A stretch of 64,000 nt of DNA from Pedobacter sp. KBS0701. Lineage in GTDB: Bacteria > Bacteroidota > Bacteroidia > Sphingobacteriales > Sphingobacteriaceae. Made by a program: the position numbers and the translations under genes. Shown here in pieces: positions 34,006 to 42,018 of this stretch; position 1 is the stretch's first letter, and each line of letters opens with the position of its first letter. Below the pieces are notes generated by a model, which was given only the letters and a program-made list of their open reading frames with translations, was not told the origin of the DNA and ran no database searches. The stretch is from NCBI RefSeq assembly GCF_005938645.2, contig NZ_CP042171.1, forward strand, positions 2,356,001 to 2,420,000, written 5' to 3'.

Positions 34006-35487
34006 TTACAAAAGCTGTAATACTGATTGATCAATTTTAGTAAAATTATCTTTCTCCCCATCGCATAGGGTACAGCAATAATCATCTGGTAAATCTTTAA
34101 ATGCCGTGCCCGGAGTAATGTTATTTTCAATTTCCCCGATCTGCTCGTTGTATACAGTTAAACAATTATTACATTGGTATAAAAATATGCCATCTTTTAT
34201 TGCAGCTTCTTCTATTTGGAAGTTTTGTTTTTGCTTACCTGTTTTAATCGAGTCTAAACGGTATTTGTAAAACTTAAATACAGCGCGTCTCAGTTGTTCT
34301 GGTAACAAAAAAAGAGGATTGCTTCGGCTAAAAATTTCGCCGGTTCTCTCATTGGGGTTAAAATCTTTCGCACACAAAATATCATAAACAGGGAATAGTT
34401 TTATACTCAGAAAATTAATAACATGACGTTTTTGGATCAGGATACTACTAAAAACCTCACTTTTTTTACGGGTTTTAATGCCAAAGCATATCCCAAATGT
34501 CCGGGTATCATCAATGCTTAAATGTTTAACCAGAAAGCTTTTTAAGGCTAAACCTTCGTTACAGTTATCCTCTACCTGAAAATTTAGCTCATTAGCCGCA
34601 TGTCGCATATTAATTTCAAATTCTTCCAGTAGAGCATTCCAACGATTTTTATCTTTTTCATCAATCCCTTTTATAATGATGCTTTTCCAGGAAGTACAGC
34701 ACAATTGACCGAGTTTGGTATCTAAACAGAGCTGGCTGATTTTTTTTAAAAATGCAATGTTGAATAGCTCATCTCGCCTGTAAATACCCAGCCAATATTT
34801 ATTATTATAGCGGTTTAAACCTTCATAGTACGGCAGGTTAAATGAAGATAGCGATACTGTATTTTCTGCTGGTTTAAGAATGAAGCTTTCCGTATCTAAT
34901 CGTGCAAAAAGATCTTCGCCATTAGCTAAAACATTATCAACAAAACATGTTGCATTATTTGTAATAATAGTTTCTAATACTTTGGTTACCTGTGCGATAT
35001 GGTTAGTATAACATAGCTGATTCCACTCGTAGGTTACATTAGTTTTAGGAAAGCGAATGATCAAATGCCAATAGTGTTCTGATTGTGAAGAGGCAATCCA
35101 GTTAATATTTCCCGTTAGCATGGGTGTGAAACTCTGGTCGCTGTCGCAGATATTTACTTTTATGCAAGGTTTAAAATCAATATCATCCAAAATATCTTTA
35201 TATACACCTTCGGTAAGCCAGGTTTTGCGGATGAAAATTTCTTCAGCCGGGTATGAACTGATGATGTTTGGGAAATTATTGCTGTCTACTTCATAGTCAA
35301 TCCCAAGTTTATCCATTTCACCCGTAAAGATGTCAATATTGTAGCTCGTCGTATCAAGCAACAACTGTTGGCGAAGACCGAAACGAACATACTGAATCCT
35401 TGCCTTGGTTGCCGCAACCAGAATGTTGTACAAATTGCCCGGTGATATGATTCCTCCCGGAAAATTAATGATAATGGTTTGATACAT
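34006..35487 (-). CDS. rubredoxin-domain protein with reductase-like body
   Basis: A 493-residue protein of the nitrate operon. The last 60 residues are a rubredoxin domain with C439-x-x-C442 and C472-x-x-C475 (YQCNNC, CCTLC) for one iron. The first 430 residues seem to follow the ferredoxin-like half-domain layout of nitrite and sulfite reductases (N-terminal FPGGIISPGNLYNILVAA, FGLRQQLLL), yet I see no C-x5-C-xn-C-x3-C cluster for sirohaem. I infer an electron-transfer or scaffold subunit for the nitrate or nitrite reductase. It is the last gene of the operon and lies three bases after the preceding gene. Confidence 0.65.
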   Translation of the reverse strand: MYQTIIINFPGGIISPGNLYNILVAATKARIQYVRFGLRQQLLLDTTSYNIDIFTGEMDKLGIDYEVDSNNFPNIISSYPAEEIFIRKTWLTEGVYKDILDDIDFKPCIKVNICDSDQSFTPMLTGNINWIASSQSEHYWHLIIRFPKTNVTYEWNQLCYTNHIAQVTKVLETIITNNATCFVDNVLANGEDLFARLDTESFILKPAENTVSLSSFNLPYYEGLNRYNNKYWLGIYRRDELFNIAFLKKISQLCLDTKLGQLCCTSWKSIIIKGIDEKDKNRWNALLEEFEINMRHAANELNFQVEDNCNEGLALKSFLVKHLSIDDTRTFGICFGIKTRKKSEVFSSILIQKRHVINFLSIKLFPVYDILCAKDFNPNERTGEIFSRSNPLFLLPEQLRRAVFKFYKYRLDSIKTGKQKQNFQIEEAAIKDGIFLYQCNNCLTVYNEQIGEIENNITPGTAFKDLPDDYCCTLCDGEKDNFTKIDQSVLQLL

Positions 35488-35490
35488 AAC

Positions 35491-35997
35491 TTAACTGTTT
35501 GGAAGACCAAATTCAGCTATTGCTTTTGGGAAATTCTTGTTTTCGTGACCTGGCCGGCATAATTTTAAAAGTGCAAATCTTTGTATGTTAGTAAGTTTTC
35601 GCCATTGACTTATGGAAAACAGTAACTGTAATCCGGCCGACTTTTCTTTAAGCATTGCCGGGATCTGATGTAAATTTGCCCAATCGGGCAAGGGATCGAT
35701 AGCCAGTGTAGTGGCCTGGTTACCGGTATATTTAGTAATGAGGCCAATAAGGAACTGATGGTATTTATCTGTTTGTTCCTGGGTTGAAACCGGAAGCAGT
35801 GCCAGTTGAATTCTTTCGGATGGATGAAATTTACTCCATTCTGCCAATTTTAACTTTATTCCTGCTGCATCCATTTTAAAACGCACGACCATAGGGATGC
35901 AACGCACATTTTCTTCAATAAAATCTTCTTCGAACTTAAAATATTCAATCCCTTTTAGATTTTTAAATTCTGAAGGACCTGGTTTTACTTTCATCAT
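35491..35997 (-). CDS. nitrate reductase associated protein
   Basis: A 168-residue cytosolic protein resembling the nitrate reductase-associated family (Nitr_red_assoc; NarM in cyanobacteria). The family's core is visible as FKFEEDFIEENVRCIPMVVR near residue 20, followed by GIKLKLAEWSKF, and later the segment of YHQFLIGLI. In cyanobacteria the protein is required for nitrate reductase activity. It sits directly downstream of the reductase gene and only three bases before the rubredoxin-domain gene. Two ATG codons in a row allow a start at 35997 or 35994. Confidence 0.8.
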   Translation of the reverse strand: MMKVKPGPSEFKNLKGIEYFKFEEDFIEENVRCIPMVVRFKMDAAGIKLKLAEWSKFHPSERIQLALLPVSTQEQTDKYHQFLIGLITKYTGNQATTLAIDPLPDWANLHQIPAMLKEKSAGLQLLFSISQWRKLTNIQRFALLKLCRPGHENKNFPKAIAEFGLPNS

Positions 35998-36030
35998 TTT
36001 GTTAAATTTTAAATATTCTTCAGCAATCTA

Positions 36031-36118
36031 TCATCATTCCCGCGCACTCGGGAATCGTAATGCGACCTACGAAACCTACCGAAGCATTACGATTCCAAAT
36101 CAAGTTGGGAATGACGAT
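36031..36118. repeat. REP-like element between operon genes
   Basis: A copy of the 'cattc..gaatgacg' element: TCATCATTCCCGCGCACTCGG at one end, CCAAATCAAGTTGGGAATGACG at the other, with a large imperfect inverted repeat (GGAATCGTAATGC with GCATTACGATTCC). It splits the nitrate reductase gene from the downstream genes and may attenuate their expression. Confidence 0.65.
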
Positions 36119-36190
36119 ATGTCGCACCCTATCACCTCAACTTCCATGTTTTTTCAAAATTAATTTCTCAGGATGACGGACTGCCAAAAC

Positions 36191-39100
36191 TTATAATCTA
36201 TCTGCTAAAACCGGCTTAGACTCTGTTTTTAAAACATTTACAAACGAATCCAAAATCGCCTTTACCTCGGGCCTGCAACTCCCGCAGCCCATTCCGGCGC
36301 CTGTTAATTGGCAGAGCTGCAAATGATCTTTACAGCCATCTTTTATTTTATTGACTAGGTTGCCCTCGCCAACATTATTGCAACTGCATACAGTTTTACC
36401 GATCATAGGTTCGCTTGTTTTACCACTCCTTAATAGTTGAAGCCGTTTTTCGCTTAACTCCATTTTATTTCCGATCAGGTTCCGGAACTCCAAAAACTCA
36501 CTTTTATCACCAATTAATATCGCTCCAACCAGTTTATCATTGTGTACTATGCATTTTTTGTAATAACGTTTTGCTTTATCAATGAAAACAATTTCTTCGT
36601 AGGTGGGGTCGTTGTTTGGTATCTCTGACAGGCCTAAAGAGCAGAGTTCTAAACTGTGCATTTTAAGGATATTCATGAGCAGACTACCCTGATAGAATTT
36701 GGCTATATCACCACAGAGAAAGCGGGCTACTATTTCTGCCTGTTGTTCTGCAGCTGCAGTGATGCCGTACATCTGACCATTAAATTCTGCAATTTCGCCA
36801 ATGGCATAAATGTCTTTTTCGTTGGTTCTCAGGTATTCATCAACCACAACGCCTCTTTTGCATTCAATTCCTGCTTCTTTAATCAGTTCTGTGTTTGGTA
36901 CGGTACCTATGGCAATTACTAACGATTCACAATCGAGCAATAAACCGCTTTTTAAACGCAGACCCGAAATGCTTTTTTCGCCGATAATCCGGTCTACTTC
37001 ATCATTATAGAAAACCTCGATGCCTTTGCTGATCAGTTCTTCATGCAATAACTGACTGCCTAATGCATCTAACTGTCGCCCCATTAATCTAGATATTCTT
37101 TGGATAATCGTCACTTTTGATCCTGTTTCAACCAATGATGTAGCCAGTTCGATTCCCAATAAACCACCACCTACAATCACTACTTTTCCATTGGTGGTAT
37201 CAATGTGTTTTTTAAAACTGTCGGCATCGTTCCTGCTGCGCATGGTAAATATGCCGTTTAGTTTTGGGAGATCTTTAAGCACAAAAGCCCTGCTTCCGGT
37301 GGCCAGAAGCAGAACGTCGTAATAATGAATTTCTCCGTTGCTATCGGTAACGGTTTTATTTTCTTTGTTGATTTTTTCGATACCTAAACCCCGGTGCAGT
37401 TTAATTCTATAGTCGGTTTCCTCACTGTCGCTCATTTTAATGAGGTTATGCCAGGGTAAAGTGCCAATAATATAATCGGGGAGAAGTACCCTGTTGTAAA
37501 AAGGGAAATTCTCTTTGCTGAAGATTTCGATATCATCTTCGTTATTTAAAGCTCTGTAACTTTTAACAAAACCACAGGCACCGGCACCGGCACCAATAAC
37601 GATGATCTTTTGCCGGGCTTTTTGATACGATTTTACTTCAACCGCACTAAACTTGAAATCAGGTTCTTTACTTTGTGGATCTACCAGGTTATTGGTGAGA
37701 TTATTCACCCTGTTTAGATCACTCTTTAAAATTTTACCCCAGTGCATGGGCATAAAAACCACTCCGGGCTTAATATCTTCCGAAAATCTAGCTTTTACAC
37801 GGACATTTCCACGTAAACTGGAAATTTCGATGATATCATTGTCTTTAATGTTTCGAACTTCTGCATCAATGGGATTAATTTCTAAAAAAGATTCGCTAAT
37901 GTGCTGGTTTAGTTTATTTACTTTACCTGTTTTGCTCCGGGTATGCCATTGATCCCTGATTCTTCCTGTGGTTAAAATCAATGGATGTTCTGGTGTTAAA
38001 GCTTCCGATTGGTTCTGATCATTAAATGATAGAATATTGGCTTTTTTATCTGGGGTGTAAAATTGATGATCGGTAAATAGTCGCGCTGTTCCAAGCGCTT
38101 TTTCCTCTTTTGGATACGGCCATTGAACGGCTCTTTTTTCTTTTAAAACCTCATAATTAAGGCCGCTGATATCGATGTTGGTTCCTTCAGTAAGGGCTGC
38201 ATGCTCGTCGTAAATTTCGGAGGCATTTTTAAAGTCGAAACCATGATAGCCCATTTTTTTTGCAAACCGGCAAATAATTTCCGAATCTGGTAAGGCTTCT
38301 CCAGGCGCTTCAGTTACTTTACTGAGGTAAGAAATATAGCGACCTGCATTAGTCATGGTACCTTCTTTTTCTACCCAGGCTGCTGCAGGCAATACCACAT
38401 CAGCATATTTTAAGGTTTCTACTTTGTTGCTAATGTCTTGAACAACTACAAATTTTGCTTTTTTTAAACCTTCTTCGGCTAATCGTACATCGGGCAGGCT
38501 GATCAGTGGGTTGGTACATAGAATCCATATTGCTTTGAGCTTTCCGGTATTCAGCTCATCGAACATTTCGGTTGCGGTTAAACCCGGTTTGGATTGAATG
38601 GTTCCCAATGGGATCTGCCAAAATTTTTCAACCTCATTCCGGTGACTTTCGTTAGCTATAACACGGTGTGCCGGTAATAAATTACTTAAACCGCCAACTT
38701 CCCGTCCACCCATGGCATTGGGCTGTCCGGTGAGGGAGAAAGGACCGCTACCTGGTTTGCCAATGTGTCCTGTAATCAGGTTCAGGTTAATTAATGAAAG
38801 GTTCTTGTTAGTGCCCACCACACTTTGGTTAAGCCCCATCGTCCACATGCTGATAAAACCTTTTGCATTGCCGATATAAGATGCAGCCAAACGGATATCA
38901 CTTTCATCTATACCACAAATTTCTGCCGCTTCTTCCAATGAGGTTGCGAAAACAGTAGCACGGTATTTTTCGTAACCATTAGTACTATTAATGATAAAGT
39001 CGAGGTTAACTTTTCCATCTTCAATCAAACATCTGCCAATAGCGTGGTGCAGGGTAATATCGGTACCTGGATTAAGCTGCAGATGAACATCTGCTAATGA

Positions 39101-39742
39101 ACAGGTTTGTGTTTTGCGGGGGTCGCTTACAATAATTTTTAGATCGGGGTTTTTCTGCTTTGCGGCTTCAACACGGCGCCATAGGATAGGATGGCACCAT
39201 GCTGGATTTGCGCCTGCAACAAAAATACAATCGGCAATTTCAATATCATCATAACTAATGGGTACGGTATCTTCACCTAAGCTCATTTTATAACCAACAA
39301 CCGCACTGCTCATACATAAGCGGCTATTGGTATCGATGTTATTACTCCCGATAAATCCTTTAATTAATTTATTTACGACATAATATTCTTCTGTTAAACA
39401 TTGTCCGCTGGCATAAAAAGCAACGCTGTCTGGACCGTGTTTTTTAATCAATGCTTTAAAAACAGCTGCTGTTCTTTCTAGTGCGGTATCCCAGCTTACC
39501 CTTTGGAGAGGCATGTTTTTATTATAACGCATTTCAGGGTAAAGCAGCCTGTCGCTTTTGTCATTTGCTGTATAATGAAGATTCATACCTTTACTGCACA
39601 ACATGCCTTTATTAACAGGGTGGTTTTTGTCTCCTTCAACAGTTATCCGCTCATGGATATCTTTATTTACCACGATACCACAGCCCACTCCGCAATAACA
39701 GCAGGTGGTTGTTTTAGGCGATATGTTTTTTTCTTCTTTCAA
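36191..39742 (-). CDS. assimilatory nitrate reductase fused to its FAD reductase and BFD domain
   Basis: A 1183-residue fusion. Residues 1-690 are a Mo-bisMGD nitrate reductase (NasA/NarB type): an N-terminal 4Fe-4S site C14-x2-C17-x3-C21-x27-C49, and the likely molybdenum ligand in NSRLCMSS near residue 143. Residues 705-1075 are an FAD/NAD(P)-binding reductase (IIVIGAGAGACGFVKSY, VVIVGGGLLGIELATSL) as in NasB or the N-terminus of NirB. Residues 1115-1165 are a BFD-like 2Fe-2S domain (CSCNNVGEG, GMGCGSC). The protein can therefore take electrons from NAD(P)H directly to nitrate. It is downstream of the NarK-type transporter by 36 bases. Confidence 0.9.
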   Translation of the reverse strand: MKEEKNISPKTTTCCYCGVGCGIVVNKDIHERITVEGDKNHPVNKGMLCSKGMNLHYTANDKSDRLLYPEMRYNKNMPLQRVSWDTALERTAAVFKALIKKHGPDSVAFYASGQCLTEEYYVVNKLIKGFIGSNNIDTNSRLCMSSAVVGYKMSLGEDTVPISYDDIEIADCIFVAGANPAWCHPILWRRVEAAKQKNPDLKIIVSDPRKTQTCSLADVHLQLNPGTDITLHHAIGRCLIEDGKVNLDFIINSTNGYEKYRATVFATSLEEAAEICGIDESDIRLAASYIGNAKGFISMWTMGLNQSVVGTNKNLSLINLNLITGHIGKPGSGPFSLTGQPNAMGGREVGGLSNLLPAHRVIANESHRNEVEKFWQIPLGTIQSKPGLTATEMFDELNTGKLKAIWILCTNPLISLPDVRLAEEGLKKAKFVVVQDISNKVETLKYADVVLPAAAWVEKEGTMTNAGRYISYLSKVTEAPGEALPDSEIICRFAKKMGYHGFDFKNASEIYDEHAALTEGTNIDISGLNYEVLKEKRAVQWPYPKEEKALGTARLFTDHQFYTPDKKANILSFNDQNQSEALTPEHPLILTTGRIRDQWHTRSKTGKVNKLNQHISESFLEINPIDAEVRNIKDNDIIEISSLRGNVRVKARFSEDIKPGVVFMPMHWGKILKSDLNRVNNLTNNLVDPQSKEPDFKFSAVEVKSYQKARQKIIVIGAGAGACGFVKSYRALNNEDDIEIFSKENFPFYNRVLLPDYIIGTLPWHNLIKMSDSEETDYRIKLHRGLGIEKINKENKTVTDSNGEIHYYDVLLLATGSRAFVLKDLPKLNGIFTMRSRNDADSFKKHIDTTNGKVVIVGGGLLGIELATSLVETGSKVTIIQRISRLMGRQLDALGSQLLHEELISKGIEVFYNDEVDRIIGEKSISGLRLKSGLLLDCESLVIAIGTVPNTELIKEAGIECKRGVVVDEYLRTNEKDIYAIGEIAEFNGQMYGITAAAEQQAEIVARFLCGDIAKFYQGSLLMNILKMHSLELCSLGLSEIPNNDPTYEEIVFIDKAKRYYKKCIVHNDKLVGAILIGDKSEFLEFRNLIGNKMELSEKRLQLLRSGKTSEPMIGKTVCSCNNVGEGNLVNKIKDGCKDHLQLCQLTGAGMGCGSCRPEVKAILDSFVNVLKTESKPVLADRL

Positions 39743-39777
39743 TGATCGGCTCCTATAGTATATTTTGTTAGCGTTCT

Positions 39778-41145
39778 TTATTTGCCAGAGGTAAGCACGA
39801 GGTCTTCTATTTGTGACGTTTTTTGTGCCATGACGGTTCTGAAGATGAATACTGCCACGCCAATTCCGAGGATAATAAAGCCAAGTAAGGTAAACGCGCT
39901 GGTATAATCGATCAGGTCTTTTTGAACGTTAAGGCCATTTTCGATTACATTTTTAGAAGCGTGACTGGCTTTGGCTTTAAACATAAAGGCAATAAGCATC
40001 GCTCCGATATTTCCGCCAGCGCCTACAATACCCGCCACACTACCAACTGCAACTGGATTAATGAAAGGAACAAGGCTGTAAGTTGCCCCGTTAGCCATTT
40101 TTAAACTCAGACCAAAAACGAACATCATAAAAATAGCCATTCCAATATTGCCCGATTTTGCAAACCAGATCAGACCGATTCCTTCTATTAAAAGTAATAG
40201 CGCAAGTAAAAGTGTTTTACCATCAAATCCCCATGTTTTACCAATTTTATCAGCAACAATTCCACCCAATGGCCTGGCAAAAATATTAATCCAGCCAAAA
40301 ATACCTGCAACCATTCCGGCCACAGCTATGGTTGCGCCAAATGAATCTGTAAAAAAGATCGGAGCAAAATTGTCTACCGTAATTTCTACACCAAAACAGG
40401 CTGCATAAGCAATGGTTAAAATCCAGGTACGGTAATCTTTTGCAGCTAGTAAGAAGGTATTTTTGTTGCTTTTTAAGTTTTCATCTTTCAGGTTTTTAAA
40501 ATCTCCCTGGGGGCTATCCAATGTGTAACGATGATATAAAAAAGAACAGATTAAAAGCATTACACCAGGAAAAATCATGGCATAACGCCAGCTGTCTTCA
40601 GTACTGCAGAAACCAAGAGCCGTAAAACCGGATGCAATTAAAGGCATAAATAAATTGGCTGCACCGCCGCCAGCGTTTCCAAAACCTCCTGCAGTTGCAT
40701 TGGCTGTCCCTTTAATATTGGGCGCAAACATAATCGAAGTATGAAATTGGGTAATGACGAACGATGCACCAATTACGCCAATGGCCAGGCGGAAAAGCAA
40801 AAAGGAAGTGTAAGAGTGGCTGGTTCCAATTAATAGTACTGGAATGGCGCAAAGAACCAGAAGCCAGGTGTAGATCAGTTTTGGACCAAATTTATCAATT
40901 AATCGTCCAATTAATAAACGGGCAATGATGGTGGCTGATACTGACGCAATCTGAATGTTACCTACCTGATCTTTTGTAAGATGTAACTGTTCTCTTGCTA
41001 TCTTCATCAAAGGTGCCATCCCGAACCACGCAAAGAAACAAAAGAAGAAAGTTAACCAGGTAATATGAAAGGTCTTCATCTGAACACCTTTGAGCGAAAA
41101 TATATTTAATTTATCCAGCGGTTTAGTAATGGTGTTTAGTGTCAT
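39778..41145 (-). CDS. nitrate/nitrite transporter, NarK/NasA-like MFS
   Basis: A 455-residue, 12-helix major facilitator protein for nitrate uptake, or nitrite export. The family marks are seen as the arginine in the second-helix region (FFAWFGMAPLMKIAREQL), the nitrate signature glycine-rich helices GFGNAGGGAANLFMPL near residue 150 and GNIGAMLIAFMFKA near residue 380. It starts with 23 extra residues before MKTFHITWLTF, and an internal ATG there is an alternative start. Located between the small envelope protein gene and the reductase gene in the same operon. Confidence 0.88.
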   Translation of the reverse strand: MTLNTITKPLDKLNIFSLKGVQMKTFHITWLTFFFCFFAWFGMAPLMKIAREQLHLTKDQVGNIQIASVSATIIARLLIGRLIDKFGPKLIYTWLLVLCAIPVLLIGTSHSYTSFLLFRLAIGVIGASFVITQFHTSIMFAPNIKGTANATAGGFGNAGGGAANLFMPLIASGFTALGFCSTEDSWRYAMIFPGVMLLICSFLYHRYTLDSPQGDFKNLKDENLKSNKNTFLLAAKDYRTWILTIAYAACFGVEITVDNFAPIFFTDSFGATIAVAGMVAGIFGWINIFARPLGGIVADKIGKTWGFDGKTLLLALLLLIEGIGLIWFAKSGNIGMAIFMMFVFGLSLKMANGATYSLVPFINPVAVGSVAGIVGAGGNIGAMLIAFMFKAKASHASKNVIENGLNVQKDLIDYTSAFTLLGFIILGIGVAVFIFRTVMAQKTSQIEDLVLTSGK

Positions 41146-41179
41146 AACGGTCAGTTTAGGTGTAAATAAATAGGTTCCT

Positions 41180-41575
41180 TTAAAATTTATATCCCAAACC
41201 TACACCAACGTTCCATTTGCCATTTTTGACTGCAGTTTTAGGGTTATAATATAATGGTACTTGTAAAGCGATATGGCGAAATGCTGTTGTTAGTCCAAAG
41301 CCAAGATTAGGAGTAAGGGCCGCGTTTTTTGGTGCTCCAGCAGCAACTTTATCTTCTTTGATTCGCAAGCTTGGGAGTAGTCCTAATAAAACAGTATAAG
41401 GTTTTTTGCTGAATTTAATGCTGGGACCGGTACAGTTTATAAAAGCACCATGATCAACATATCCGGCAACAATAGTCCCATCGAATAAAACGGCTTTAGT
41501 TTGCGATTTAGCAGAAAAAAAGAACAAGGTAAGTGCAAGGCAGCCTGTTATGGCTACAGAATTAGAAATTTTCAT
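41180..41575 (-). CDS. small exported protein in the nitrate operon
   Basis: A 131-residue protein with a signal peptide (MKISNSVAITGCLALTLFFFSAKSQ) and a mature part rich in beta strands, glycine and aromatic ends, finishing in GVGLGYKF with the C-terminal Phe typical of outer membrane proteins. About 105 residues is too short for a full barrel of eight strands with loops, but enough for a small one. I recognise no family. It lies between nirD and the NarK-type gene with short gaps, so it belongs to the operon and may help nitrate cross the outer membrane. Confidence 0.65.
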   Translation of the reverse strand: MKISNSVAITGCLALTLFFFSAKSQTKAVLFDGTIVAGYVDHGAFINCTGPSIKFSKKPYTVLLGLLPSLRIKEDKVAAGAPKNAALTPNLGFGLTTAFRHIALQVPLYYNPKTAVKNGKWNVGVGLGYKF

Positions 41576-41634
41576 GTCGGTTTGGTTTGGGTTAAATTTT
41601 TATCCGGATAAAGTTTAAATCTTAGTGGGTCAGG

Positions 41635-41985
41635 TTAAGATTTTGGTGTTGTACCAATATAAACAGTTCCGTTTTCTATCTTTACAGGATAGGTTTTTAA
41701 GGCGCATTCATCACCGCTTAAACATTCGCCGGTACTCAACGAGAATGTTTTTTTATGGAAAGGGCAGGCTACCTTAGGTTCATCAGTAGTAGAGCCAATC
41801 ATTCCACGGCTTAATGCCATTTGTTTTTTATGCGGGCATTCATTTTGTGTGGCGTACCACTCATTTCTTCTGGTGAAATAGAAAAGTGCAATCTGATCTT
41901 CACCATGTTTTACACAAACGCCACCGTTCTCAATGGCATCCTCGACTCGGCAGGCTGCAAGCCAATTTGATTGTTCATTCATCAT
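41635..41985 (-). CDS. nirD: nitrite reductase small subunit
   Basis: A 116-residue Rieske-fold subunit of the NADH-dependent assimilatory nitrite reductase. The cluster ligands are present: C-P-H in NECPHKKQM near residue 49 and C-P-F-H in KVACPFHKKTF near residue 73, so it probably holds a 2Fe-2S cluster, unlike NirD proteins that have lost these residues. It sits 33 bases downstream of nirB. The start ATG is doubled (41985 or 41982). Confidence 0.9.
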   Translation of the reverse strand: MMNEQSNWLAACRVEDAIENGGVCVKHGEDQIALFYFTRRNEWYATQNECPHKKQMALSRGMIGSTTDEPKVACPFHKKTFSLSTGECLSGDECALKTYPVKIENGTVYIGTTPKS

Positions 41986-42018
41986 TTAGGGGTTTATTAG
42001 GTTTGTAAAGTTTCTTGA

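Noticed and set aside
36016..36163. Coding sequence in the gap behind the nitrate reductase gene
   Set aside because: The plus-strand frame reaching 36163 is a translated palindromic repeat.
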